Source of the DNA: an uncultured Erysipelotrichaceae bacterium
GTDB lineage: Bacteria; Bacillota_I; Bacilli_A; Erysipelotrichales; Erysipelotrichaceae
Reading direction: 5' to 3'
NCBI GenBank assembly: GCA_945875435.1
Contig: CAMCKH010000010.1
Location: 1 to 38,964 of the forward strand
DNA length: 38,964 nucleotides
Part shown: piece after piece, positions 31,977 through 38,896 of the stretch
Layout: each line of letters opens with the position of its first letter
Numbering within the stretch: the first letter of the stretch is position 1
Made by a program: the position numbers and the translations under genes
Notes under the pieces: generated by a model
The model's input: only the letters and a program-made list of their open reading frames with translations
Told to the model about the DNA's origin: nothing
The model's database searches: none

Positions 31977-34580
31977 AGTATTTAATTTATTTTTATAATA
32001 TTTTGCGATTTCTACAATCACTAACGGAATTAAAGATAAACCGAAACATATAGCTAATCTATCAAGAGAAAGCGGAACTAAACTGAAAATATCTGCTAAG
32101 AATTTAACTTCTGAAATTATAAGCAATGTAATTAATCCAAAAGCCGCAGCCATCAATAAATACTTGTTGTTAAAGGCTCTCTTATTTAAGATTGATTTTT
32201 CACTCTTGATATTGAAACTATGTACTAGTTGTGAAGTGCTTAAAGTGATAAACGCCATTGTAACACCTGTTTCTTGATTTAAGTTACTTCCAATAATGAA
32301 GGCGATTAAAGTAAGCATTCCAATCATAATTCCTTGCCAGATAACAGTAATTCCTAAACCGTTAGCGAAGAATGACTCATTTTTAGCACGAGGCGAATCT
32401 TCCATAATATCATCGCTAGCCTCTTCCATTCCTATCGCAAAGGCAGGGAAAGCATCGGTAATTAAATTCACAAATAATAAGTGGATTGGATATAAAGGAA
32501 CTCCTAAACTAAAACCAAATAAACCTAATAAACTTGCAGCAAAAATAGTAAATACCTCACCGATATTACAAGAAAGCAAGAAAGCAACATCTCGTCTAAT
32601 ATTAGCGTAAATTCCTCTACCTTCTTTAATTGCAGAAATAATTGTAGCAAAGTTATCATCAGTTAAAATCATATCAGAAGCACTTTTAGCAACATCAGTA
32701 CCTGTAATACCCATAGCACAACCAATATCTGCAGCTTTTAAAGCAGGAGAATCATTAACACCATCCCCAGTCATCGCAACAACCATATCTAATTTCTTAA
32801 AGGCATTCACAATTCTAACCTTGTGTTCTGGAGCAACTCTAGCATACACTGAAATATGTTTAATTTTTTCAAGTAATTCATCATCACTCATATTGCTTAA
32901 CTCTTTTCCAGTAATCGCAAGATCATTTTCTTTATAAATATTTAATTCTTTTGCGATAGCTTTAGCTGTTGAAAGATGATCACCAGTAATCATTACAACC
33001 CTAACACCACCCAAATTAGCCTGTCTAATAGCTTCTTTAACTTCAGCTCTAGGTGGATCAATTATTCCTACTAGCCCAACAAATGTTAAGTCATTTTCTA
33101 AATTATCGCTACTAATATCAGTAGGTAAGGTTTGGTGATATTTAATTGCTACAGCTAAAACTCTAAGTGCGTTGTTAGCCATTTCCTCATTAACCTTAAC
33201 AGCTTTTTCACTTCCTTCAAAACTAATTGATCTATCTAAAATAACATCAAAAGCACCTTTAGTGATTTGTAAAAATTTACCATCAACTTCAAAAATAACA
33301 CTCATCATTTTGCGATCGCTATCAAAAGCAAGTTCCGCAACTCTTTTGTAACTTTTCTCAAGTTCTTCTTTTTTATCTCCTAAAAGATATGAAGCAGATA
33401 CTAATGAAGTTTCAGTAGGATCACCTATTAGTTTAATTACACCATCTTCTTCTTTAACACTTCCATCACTACATAAAGTAAAATATGAAAGCATTTTTCT
33501 AATATCTGAATTTACATTTTTATCAAAATCAACTAAACCACTCTCAACATCATAAGCCTTAACAACTGTCATTTTGTTTTGAGTAAGTGTACCAGTTTTA
33601 TCGCTACAAATAACACTACAAGAACCTAAAGTTTCAACAGCAGGTAGTTTTCTTACAATCGCATTTTGTTTAACCATTTTATTAACACCTATTGCTAGAA
33701 CAATGGTAACCACCGTAGCAAGAGCTTCTGGTACTGCCGCAACCGCAAGTGCTACTGCAGTTTTAAAAGATTCTAAAATATTTCCATTATTGAAATATTC
33801 CATTACAAACACCACAAAACAAATCGCAAAAGCCATATAGCTTATGATATTAGATACCTGTGATAATTTTATTTGAAGAGGGGTTATTTCTTTTTCGCTA
33901 TTAACGATATAACCAGCAATTTTACCAACTTCATTATTCATACCAACACTAGTAACAATAGCTTTAGCTCTTCCGTAAGTACAAATAGTTGAAGCGTATA
34001 TCATATTTTTACGATCGCCAATTCCAACATCTTCTCCATTAATTGAGTCACTTGTTTTCAATACAGGTAAAGATTCTCCGGTAAGAGAGCTTTCATCAAC
34101 TTGGAAATTAAAAGCCTCAATAATTCTAGCATCTGAAGGAATATAATCTCCAGCTTCAATAACGATAATATCGCCCACTGTAACTTCTCTACTTGGGATT
34201 ATTAATTTTTCACCATCTCTAATAACTTTTGAATTAGGAGAACTTAATTTCTTTAATGCTTCTAATGATTTTTCTGCATTATTTTCTTGATAAGTTCCTA
34301 AAATCGCATTAAAAAGAACCACTATAAAAATAATTAAAGATTCTAACCACTCATGCGGATCTATTAATACTGAAATAATAGATGCGAGCATTAAAACTAT
34401 AATTAAAGGATCAGTGAATTGCATTAAAAATTTCTTAAAAATGCTTTCTTTCTTTTCTTCGCTAATTTCATTGTAGCCATAGATTTTTAAATTATCTACT
34501 GCTTGAATTTTAGTTAAACCATTAAATTCATTTGAATTTAATTCTAATACTACTTCTTCCTTAGTTTTGTTATAAAACAT
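31965..34580 (-). CDS. P-type cation ATPase (Ca/Mn type), probable manganese exporter
   Basis: An 871-residue P2-type ATPase. In order: actuator TGES (167-170), M4 PEALATVV (from 284), phosphorylated Asp327 in CSDKTGTLTQNKM, nucleotide-domain KGAFD, hinge TGDGVNDSPALKAADIG, M5 SCNIGEVFTIF and M6 VNLITDAFPAFAIGME. These are SERCA/PMR1-like, the class moving Ca or Mn. The upstream yybP-ykoY riboswitch senses Mn, and a comparable pairing is known for Lactococcus YoaB, so Mn efflux is the best inference; Ca transport cannot be excluded. I start at 34580, where AAGGAGGT precedes the ATG; an ATG at 34595 lies upstream of that site and would put the site inside the gene. Confidence 0.9.
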   Translation of the reverse strand: MFYNKTKEEVVLELNSNEFNGLTKIQAVDNLKIYGYNEISEEKKESIFKKFLMQFTDPLIIVLMLASIISVLIDPHEWLESLIIFIVVLFNAILGTYQENNAEKSLEALKKLSSPNSKVIRDGEKLIIPSREVTVGDIIVIEAGDYIPSDARIIEAFNFQVDESSLTGESLPVLKTSDSINGEDVGIGDRKNMIYASTICTYGRAKAIVTSVGMNNEVGKIAGYIVNSEKEITPLQIKLSQVSNIISYMAFAICFVVFVMEYFNNGNILESFKTAVALAVAAVPEALATVVTIVLAIGVNKMVKQNAIVRKLPAVETLGSCSVICSDKTGTLTQNKMTVVKAYDVESGLVDFDKNVNSDIRKMLSYFTLCSDGSVKEEDGVIKLIGDPTETSLVSASYLLGDKKEELEKSYKRVAELAFDSDRKMMSVIFEVDGKFLQITKGAFDVILDRSISFEGSEKAVKVNEEMANNALRVLAVAIKYHQTLPTDISSDNLENDLTFVGLVGIIDPPRAEVKEAIRQANLGGVRVVMITGDHLSTAKAIAKELNIYKENDLAITGKELSNMSDDELLEKIKHISVYARVAPEHKVRIVNAFKKLDMVVAMTGDGVNDSPALKAADIGCAMGITGTDVAKSASDMILTDDNFATIISAIKEGRGIYANIRRDVAFLLSCNIGEVFTIFAASLLGLFGFSLGVPLYPIHLLFVNLITDAFPAFAIGMEEASDDIMEDSPRAKNESFFANGLGITVIWQGIMIGMLTLIAFIIGSNLNQETGVTMAFITLSTSQLVHSFNIKSEKSILNKRAFNNKYLLMAAAFGLITLLIISEVKFLADIFSLVPLSLDRLAICFGLSLIPLVIVEIAKYYKNKLNTKMN

Positions 34581-34594
34581 AATACCTCCTTGCA

Positions 34595-34709
34595 TAATAA
34601 AAACCTATATTAATATAGGTCTCATCATTTAATATTAAATCAGGTTAAAACCGTATTGTTGACTTAATAACCATTAAGGTTGATTACTCCCCTACGACTA
34701 ATCATAGTA
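34595..34709 (-). promoter_or_regulatory. yybP-ykoY family manganese riboswitch with expression-platform terminator
   Basis: Read on the - strand, the leader has the conserved elements TAGGGGAGTA (34694-34685), AGTCAACAATACGG (about 34664-34651), ACCTG (about 34645-34641) and GAGACC (34623-34618). TAGG near the 5' end can pair with CCTA at the 3' end to form P1. The 18-bp palindrome ACCTATATTAATATAGGT (34620-34603), followed by TTTTATT, is an intrinsic terminator. Its 5' arm shares ACCTA with the aptamer's closing strand, so the two structures exclude each other. Mn binding should stabilise the aptamer and allow transcription of the ATPase. Confidence 0.9.
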
Positions 34710-34715
34710 ACAATA

Positions 34716-34744
34716 ATTGTATCAAATTTTTTTATTTTATACAA
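34716..34744 (-). promoter_or_regulatory. Promoter of the Mn riboswitch/ATPase unit
   Basis: On the - strand, -35 TTGTAT (34744-34739), a 17-bp spacer and -10 TACAAT (34721-34716). Predicted start near 34709, directly before the aptamer. Confidence 0.75.
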
Positions 34745-34747
34745 TTT

Positions 34748-34768
34748 AAAAACACCGCAAAGGTGTTT
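34748..34768 (-). terminator. Terminator of rpmF
   Basis: A 7-bp stem, AAACACC (34750-34756) with GGTGTTT (34762-34768), and loop GCAAA. On the - strand a TTTTTAAA tail follows. The stem overlaps the rpmF stop (34767-34769). Confidence 0.82.
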
Positions 34769-34910
34769 ATTTTACATCAGCATAACAAGAACGGTGTGAT
34801 AATTTATAACGACCATCTGGTAATTTAACCATAGTAGGTGCAGTTAATTTATAATGTGTTCTTCTTTTTGCTTTACGTGTTTTAGAATTGCGTCTTTGTT
34901 GAACTGCCAT
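34767..34910 (-). CDS. rpmF: 50S ribosomal protein L32, cysteine-poor (zinc-independent) form
   Basis: A 47-residue basic protein starting [20 protein letters not shown] and ending [10 protein letters not shown], an L32. Zinc-binding L32 proteins carry four Cys in two CxxC pairs. Here the corresponding stretch is [14 protein letters not shown] with a single Cys, so no zinc ribbon can form. GGAGGT lies before the ATG, within the last codons of yceD. It is the second gene of the yceD-rpmF pair that is conserved across Bacteria. Confidence 0.96.
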   Translation of the reverse strand: MAVQQRRNSKTRKAKRRTHYKLTAPTMVKLPDGRYKLSHRSCYADVK

Positions 34911-34912
34911 CT

Positions 34913-35404
34913 TTATACCTCCTCATCACTTAAAAAGTTTTTTAATTTTTCCCATTGCGAATCAATTTTGGTTTTTTTACTTTCCCTCAACTGTTCTTCA
35001 GTCATAACTTTCCAGCCATCTCCTATAGGATACTCTATTTTGCCTTTTTTTACAACTTTTATTGGTATTTCTTTTGAAATCAAATAATAAAACAAATCTT
35101 TAATATTCAATTCATTTTTAAATTGATATGAATCTTGTTCTTTATCATCTATACAAAATTCTTCAATTAAATCAATCGGTACCTCAACATCTTCTAAGCT
35201 GATAGCACAAGGGCAGACTAAAGTAGCTTTCAATTTTACTTTGAGAATCGTGTTTAAGTTAAGATCATCATAAAATTTTATCTTAGCCAAAACATCTTTA
35301 ATATCTCTTAGATAAATATCCTTGATATCTTCTTTATCAAACGATACTTTGATATCTAATTCCTTTTCTTTTAATTGATTTATTTCATTTCTTGTAATAA
35401 TCAT
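34913..35404 (-). CDS. yceD: YceD/DUF177 family protein
   Basis: A 163-residue acidic protein. The family hallmark [21 protein letters not shown] (Cys pair after LKATL) is near the middle, and the Asp/Glu-rich C-terminus is typical. DUF177 proteins are encoded next to rpmF across Bacteria and in plants are linked to 23S rRNA accumulation; here the pairing is kept. The promoter is consensus, but the roughly 20-nt leader has no Shine-Dalgarno sequence in the usual position. Confidence 0.9.
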   Translation of the reverse strand: MIITRNEINQLKEKELDIKVSFDKEDIKDIYLRDIKDVLAKIKFYDDLNLNTILKVKLKATLVCPCAISLEDVEVPIDLIEEFCIDDKEQDSYQFKNELNIKDLFYYLISKEIPIKVVKKGKIEYPIGDGWKVMTEEQLRESKKTKIDSQWEKLKNFLSDEEV

Positions 35405-35425
35405 AACAAATTCAATCGCCCTATA

Positions 35426-35454
35426 ATTTTATGGTAAAACTTCATTTTTGTCAA
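35426..35454 (-). promoter_or_regulatory. Promoter of yceD-rpmF, embedded in the end of the S66 peptidase gene
   Basis: On the - strand, consensus -35 TTGACA (35454-35449), a 17-bp spacer and -10 TAAAAT (35431-35426). The hexamers fall within the last codons and stop (35429-35431) of the upstream gene, and no terminator separates the two. Confidence 0.78.
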
Positions 35455-36199
35455 TGAAATTACCAATTAAAACAGCTTTTGAATCATTTATGTGTCCTAC
35501 ATAATTGTAAGATTCTATTTCTAAATCTTTAAAATAATTTTTAAAAACCTGAATAATAGCTGCTCTATCTTTAATTTTATAAAAATTTCCTACGATAATT
35601 TTATTTGAAAAACTAATATTAGTATTATTTTTTAAATATTCTAAATACAAGTTTAAATCTACTAGCGATGCTTTGTAGGATTCTAATATAATTTTTTTAT
35701 TTTTAAAATCATAGTTATACTTCTTTAAAAATTTAATCAGACATCTAATATTACCACCTACTATATTAAATTTATCAGGATAAAATAACTTTTCAAAATC
35801 ATTAAAAAATGTGTTACAAATATCTTTGTTTTTTAAAATATTGTTTATATTAAATAATATTGATTTTTTATTTGAAAATTTACTCAAAGCACTAATAATG
35901 ACGGTGTTATCACTATAACCCATATATATACTTTTGCTTTTAGCAATCAACTCAAAATCAAGATAAGCCACAACTTTTTCAGCACTATCCCCACCACTCA
36001 CATCTATTATTAAATCTAAATCTAGATTAAAATAATTATTTAAAATGCTGGCTTTTGCTTCATAACTGTTTGTTTCTTCAAAATCTAAAACCTCTATTCC
36101 ATATTCTTTAAAAATATTTTTTAAAATTAAAATATTATTTTCATTATAATTATCAGAACAAGCACAAAAAGCTATTTTCTTAATTTTATTTATTTGCAT
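35429..36199 (-). CDS. S66-family peptidase (LD-carboxypeptidase/MccF-like)
   Basis: A 256-residue serine peptidase of family S66. Family blocks are DVSGGDSAEKVVAYLDFELI, the nucleophile elbow YMGYSDNT (Ser96), FNIVGGNIRCL (144-154), and the expected Glu (Glu173 in KIILESYK) and His (His236 in YVGHINDSKAVLIG), giving a complete Ser-Glu-His triad. LD-carboxypeptidases trim tetrapeptide stems of recycled peptidoglycan; MccF homologues cleave microcin C-type nucleotides. The protein is shorter than usual (about 300), with a compact C-terminal domain. The -10 TATAAT at 36211-36206 leaves only 6 nt before the ATG, so the mRNA is probably leaderless. It is divergent from tmcAL. Confidence 0.82.
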   Translation of the reverse strand: MQINKIKKIAFCACSDNYNENNILILKNIFKEYGIEVLDFEETNSYEAKASILNNYFNLDLDLIIDVSGGDSAEKVVAYLDFELIAKSKSIYMGYSDNTVIISALSKFSNKKSILFNINNILKNKDICNTFFNDFEKLFYPDKFNIVGGNIRCLIKFLKKYNYDFKNKKIILESYKASLVDLNLYLEYLKNNTNISFSNKIIVGNFYKIKDRAAIIQVFKNYFKDLEIESYNYVGHINDSKAVLIGNFIDKNEVLP

Positions 36200-36222
36200 A
36201 TAAAAATTATAACATTTATGAT
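36194..36222 (+). promoter_or_regulatory. Promoter of tmcAL, leaderless configuration
   Basis: -35 TTGCAT (36194-36199), a 17-bp spacer and -10 TATGAT (36217-36222). Six bases separate the -10 from the ATG at 36229. The -35 overlaps the divergent gene's start codon. Confidence 0.72.
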
Positions 36223-36234
36223 ATAGGTATGAAA
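36206..36234 (-). promoter_or_regulatory. Divergent promoter of the S66 peptidase gene, leaderless configuration
   Basis: On the - strand, -10 TATAAT at 36211-36206, 17 bp from a partial -35 TTTCAT (36234-36229) that overlaps the tmcAL start codon. Six bases separate the -10 from the ATG at 36199. The two divergent promoters interlock within 29 bp of intergenic DNA, so polymerases would compete. Confidence 0.65.
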
Positions 36235-37299
36235 ATCGCAGGTATTATTGTTGAATATAACCCTTTCCATTACGGTCATCTTCACCATATCAACGAAACT
36301 AAAAGACTCACAAAGTGTGATATTTTAATTGCGGTAATGTCTGGTGATTTTAACCAACGAGGTTGTATTAGTATTATTGACAAAAAAACTAAAGTAGAAA
36401 CTGCTTTAAATAACGGTATTGATTTAGTAATTGAACTTCCTGTGCAATTTGTTTTAAGTAATGCTGAAATTTTTGCTTTAAAAGCTGTTGAAATTTTAAA
36501 TTATTTTAATGTTTCTGAAATTGTTTTTGGATCAGAAAGTAATGATTTAAAACTATTAGAAACTTTATCTAATACTACAATTGATTATAGTGTTGTAAAA
36601 GAAAAGATGAAAACAGGTATTTCTTATGCTAGTAGTGTTGGTGAAATGTTAGGAGATTTAAAAGCTAATGATATTTTAGGATTAAATTATTTAAAAGCTA
36701 TCAAAAAAATAAACCCTAATATTAAAGCTACTACTATTAAAAGAAACAACAACTATCATAGCTTAGAAATTCAAGATATATCTAGTGCCTCTGCGATTAG
36801 AAATGCGATTAAAAATAATATTCCTTACGAAAAAACAACTCCTATCAGAATTTCTAAACCTCAATTCAATAATAAATATTTTGACTTATTAACTTATAAA
36901 TTAAATTTTGAAACTGAAAAATTATCAAGATTTTATTTAGTTGATGAAGGGATTGAAAATCATTTAAAAAAAATAATCAACATTTCCACTGATTATGATG
37001 ATTTTATAGATAAAGCGATAAACAAAAGATACAGTAGATCTAGAATTGAAAGAATACTTATTTCTATTTTATTAGAAATTGAAAAAAATATTGATTTTAA
37101 TTCTTATAAAATTAGAATTTTAGGTTTTAAAAATAAAGCATCTTTTCTTATTTCAAAACAAACAAAAATAGCTTATAAATTCAAAGATTTGAAAGATGAA
37201 CTTTACTTAAAAAGCACTAAACTTTATAGTTATAATTTACCTTTAAAAGATAAACAGGAACTATTAAAAAATGAACTTATTTTTCCTATTATTAAATAA
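36229..37299 (+). CDS. tmcAL: tRNA(Met) cytidine acetate ligase TmcAL (YlbM family)
   Basis: A 356-residue nucleotidyltransferase-fold protein. The ATP-binding motif is NPFHYGHLHHI (His14, His17), followed by AVMSGDFNQRGCISIIDKKTK and a later ISSASAIRNAI block, as in YlbM. The enzyme uses ATP and acetate to make N4-acetylcytidine at the elongator tRNA-Met wobble base. It is somewhat shorter than the B. subtilis protein (about 415). The elongator tRNA-Met gene is about 1.3 kb downstream at 38619. No Shine-Dalgarno sequence precedes the ATG. Confidence 0.92.
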   Translation: MKIAGIIVEYNPFHYGHLHHINETKRLTKCDILIAVMSGDFNQRGCISIIDKKTKVETALNNGIDLVIELPVQFVLSNAEIFALKAVEILNYFNVSEIVFGSESNDLKLLETLSNTTIDYSVVKEKMKTGISYASSVGEMLGDLKANDILGLNYLKAIKKINPNIKATTIKRNNNYHSLEIQDISSASAIRNAIKNNIPYEKTTPIRISKPQFNNKYFDLLTYKLNFETEKLSRFYLVDEGIENHLKKIINISTDYDDFIDKAINKRYSRSRIERILISILLEIEKNIDFNSYKIRILGFKNKASFLISKQTKIAYKFKDLKDELYLKSTKLYSYNLPLKDKQELLKNELIFPIIK

Positions 37300-37305
37300 A
37301 TGTAA

Positions 37306-37311
37306 TATAAT
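37306..37311 (+). promoter_or_regulatory. -10 element of dps
   Basis: TATAAT at 37306-37311, 18 nt before the ATG at 37330. The short leader carries a GGAGGT site. The -35 region is poor (around 37283-37288), suggesting activator dependence or read-through from tmcAL. Confidence 0.5.
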
Positions 37312-37329
37312 ATTAATGGAGGTGTTAAA

Positions 37330-37755
37330 ATGATTAAAAAATTAAACAATTATCTTGCAGATTTAGTGGTATTTTATCACAAACTACAAAATTTCCATTG
37401 GTATGTTAAGGGAAGTAGTTTCTTTACCGTTCACGCAAAATTAGAAGAACTTTATGATGAAATAAGTGAAAATATTGATGAAGTTGGTGAAAAAATATTA
37501 ATGCTTAATGCAAAACCTGATGGAAATTTAAAAACTTTCCTTCAAAACAGCAACATTCAAGAAGCTGCTAATGAATTTTTAAGCAGTGATGAAATTATCA
37601 AACAATTACTAAAAGATTACGAATATTTATTAAATTCAACTAAAGCTATTAAAGAAAGTGCAGATGAAGAAAATAACTATTTAATTTCTGCCTTTATCGA
37701 TACTCAAATTGAAAAATTCTCAAAAACTATTTGGATGTTGAAACAAAGTTTATAA
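37330..37755 (+). CDS. dps: Dps family ferritin-like DNA-protection protein
   Basis: A 141-residue four-helix protein. The ferroxidase signature is in place: FYHKLQNFHWYVKGSSFFTVHAKLEELYDEISENIDEVGEKI, with the inter-subunit His and the downstream Asp/Glu ligands typical of Dps/MrgA. It oxidises and stores iron with peroxide, protecting DNA. The size is normal for Gram-positive Dps. GGAGGT lies 7 nt before the ATG. It shares a bidirectional terminator with the convergent flavodoxin gene. Confidence 0.92.
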   Translation: MIKKLNNYLADLVVFYHKLQNFHWYVKGSSFFTVHAKLEELYDEISENIDEVGEKILMLNAKPDGNLKTFLQNSNIQEAANEFLSSDEIIKQLLKDYEYLLNSTKAIKESADEENNYLISAFIDTQIEKFSKTIWMLKQSL

Positions 37756-37757
37756 AA

Positions 37758-37790
37758 AAATAAGCTGAAATGATATATTTCAGCTTATTT
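37758..37790. terminator. Bidirectional terminator between dps and flavodoxin
   Basis: A 14-bp perfect stem, AAATAAGCTGAAAT (37758-37771) with ATTTCAGCTTATTT (37777-37790), and a 5-nt loop, with an A-run before and T-run after it. Confidence 0.9.
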
Positions 37791-37793
37791 TAA

Positions 37794-38216
37794 TTAAAAT
37801 GATACAAATTCTTTTCCTAATTCAACACAAGAATTTAAAACATCATCGTCCGGAGCTTCATTACAGATTAAACCATCACCATAAATTATAGCTCCTGCAT
37901 CTTTACATCTGTCGGTCCAAAGGTACATCCATTCGCCCCCACCCCAACCATAAGATCCAAATAAGGCAATTTTTTTATCTGTTAATTTTGATTCACATTC
38001 TGCAAAATAAGGTTCAAACTCTCCATCTTCCAAGTTTTCACAACCCATCGCAGGACAACCAAAAATAACTTTATCATAATCTTCAATGTTAGGATTTTCT
38101 GATACATGAGCTAAATGAACATCACCATTAACACTCTCAATACCTTCAACAATCGCATTAGCCATTGCTTCAGTATTCCCCGAACCAGACCAATAAACTA
38201 CTAAAATTTTACTCAT
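37794..38216 (-). CDS. Flavodoxin
   Basis: A 140-residue FMN electron carrier. The phosphate-binding loop is YWSGSGNTEAMA (8-19). The isoalloxazine loops are FGCPAMGCENLED (about 52-64) and FGSYGWGGGEWMYLW (about 86-100) with the stacking aromatic residues. The short-chain length is normal. AAGGAG lies before the ATG. It probably donates electrons in place of ferredoxin; its partner reductase is not in the window. Confidence 0.95.
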   Translation of the reverse strand: MSKILVVYWSGSGNTEAMANAIVEGIESVNGDVHLAHVSENPNIEDYDKVIFGCPAMGCENLEDGEFEPYFAECESKLTDKKIALFGSYGWGGGEWMYLWTDRCKDAGAIIYGDGLICNEAPDDDVLNSCVELGKEFVSF

Positions 38217-38237
38217 ATTACTCCTTTAAACATAATT

Positions 38238-38266
38238 ATTTTATCACATTTAAAAAAATAATTAAA
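38238..38266 (-). promoter_or_regulatory. Promoter of the flavodoxin gene
   Basis: On the - strand, -35 TTTAAT (38266-38261), a 17-bp spacer and extended -10 TGATAAAAT (38246-38238). The leader is about 15 nt and contains AAGGAG. Confidence 0.65.
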
Positions 38267-38272
38267 AATATA

Positions 38273-38301
38273 TTGCAAATACATATTTTTTTTGTTAAGA
38301 T
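38273..38301 (+). promoter_or_regulatory. Promoter of the tRNA array
   Basis: -35 TTGCAA (38273-38278), a 17-bp spacer and -10 TAAGAT (38296-38301). The start near 38308 precedes the first tRNA by about 15 nt. No other promoter was seen within the array. Confidence 0.7.
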
Positions 38302-38323
38302 AATAAAGCAATGTTGAGAAGTT

Positions 38324-38397
38324 GGTTCCTTAGCCAAGTGGTAAGGCAATAGACTGCAACTCTGTGATCATCAGTTCAAATCTGATAGGAACCTCCA
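38324..38397 (+). tRNA. tRNA-Cys (GCA)
   Basis: A complete cloverleaf with acceptor GGTTCCT/AGGAACC, discriminator T and encoded CCA. The anticodon loop CTGCAAC gives GCA. It is the first gene of the array. Confidence 0.95.
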
Positions 38398-38404
38398 ATT
38401 AGTT

Positions 38405-38490
38405 GGGGATGTGGCGGAATGGTAGACGCGTCGGACTTAAAATCCGGCGATAGTAATATCGTAAGGGTTCAAGTCCCTTCATCCCCACCA
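38405..38490 (+). tRNA. tRNA-Leu (TAA)
   Basis: Acceptor GGGGATG/CATCCCC, discriminator A and encoded CCA. It has a long class II variable arm. The loop CTTAAAA gives anticodon TAA. Confidence 0.95.
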
Positions 38491-38530
38491 TCTGATTTAG
38501 TAGCTTGGTTAAAACTATACTCAATATTGT

Positions 38531-38607
38531 CGGGATGTAGCACAGCTTGGTAGTGCACTTGATTTGGGATCAAGGGGTCGCAGGTTCAAATCCTGTCATC
38601 CCGACCA
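38531..38607 (+). tRNA. tRNA-Pro (TGG)
   Basis: Acceptor CGGGATG/CATCCCG, discriminator A and encoded CCA. The loop TTTGGGA gives anticodon TGG. The 40-nt spacer before it (38491-38530) shows no feature. Confidence 0.95.
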
Positions 38608-38618
38608 TTTATTTATAT

Positions 38619-38695
38619 GGCGAGGTAGCTCAGTTGGCTAGAGCACTCGGTTCATACCCGGAAGGTCGTGGGTTCGAGTCCCACCCTCGCTACCA
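38619..38695 (+). tRNA. tRNA-Met (CAT), elongator
   Basis: Acceptor GGCGAGG/CCTCGCT with a G-T first pair, discriminator A and encoded CCA. The loop TTCATAC with CGG/CCG stem pairs resembles the B. subtilis elongator tRNA-Met. It lacks the initiator's GGG/CCC anticodon stem and 1-72 mismatch. The outer pair of the anticodon stem (C-A) is mismatched. Confidence 0.85.
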
Positions 38696-38710
38696 TGAGC
38701 TTGCAAGAAC

Positions 38711-38787
38711 GGACCCTTAGCTCAGTTGGTCAGAGCTACCGGCTCATAACCGGTTGGTCGCAGGTTCGAGTCCTGCAGGGTCCACCA
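38711..38787 (+). tRNA. tRNA-Ile2 (CAT, lysidine-modified), CAT anticodon
   Basis: Acceptor GGACCCT/AGGGTCC, discriminator A and encoded CCA. The loop CTCATAA would be called Met by anticodon alone. C4-G69 and C5-G68 pairs, the perfect ACCGG/CCGGT stem and overall likeness to E. coli ileX indicate the AUA-reading tRNA-Ile2 whose wobble C is converted to lysidine by TilS. Confidence 0.75.
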
Positions 38788-38800
38788 TTTTTTAAATTAA

Positions 38801-38891
38801 GGAGAAATACCCAAGTGGTTGAAGGGGTCGGTCTTGAAAACCGAAAGGTCGTGTGAGCGGCGCGTGGGTTCGAATCCTACTTTCTCCGCCA
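38801..38891 (+). tRNA. tRNA-Ser (TGA)
   Basis: Acceptor GGAGAAA/TTTCTCC, discriminator G and encoded CCA. It has a long class II variable arm. The loop CTTGAAA gives anticodon TGA. The G discriminator is a serine identity element. Confidence 0.95.
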
Positions 38892-38896
38892 TATAT

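Noticed and set aside
33308-33317. GCGATCGC octamer (the cyanobacterial HIP1 word)
   Set aside because: I noticed only a single copy; the recurring word here is TCGCAA/TTGCGA, so HIP1 is not supported.
34581-34595. ATG at 34595 as the start of the P-type ATPase
   Set aside because: It lies upstream of the AAGGAGGT ribosome-binding site that serves the ATG at 34580, and the extra residues are not family-like.
38668-38856. Open frame across the tRNA array
   Set aside because: It is made of tRNA-Met, tRNA-Ile2 and tRNA-Ser sequence and has no protein-coding character.
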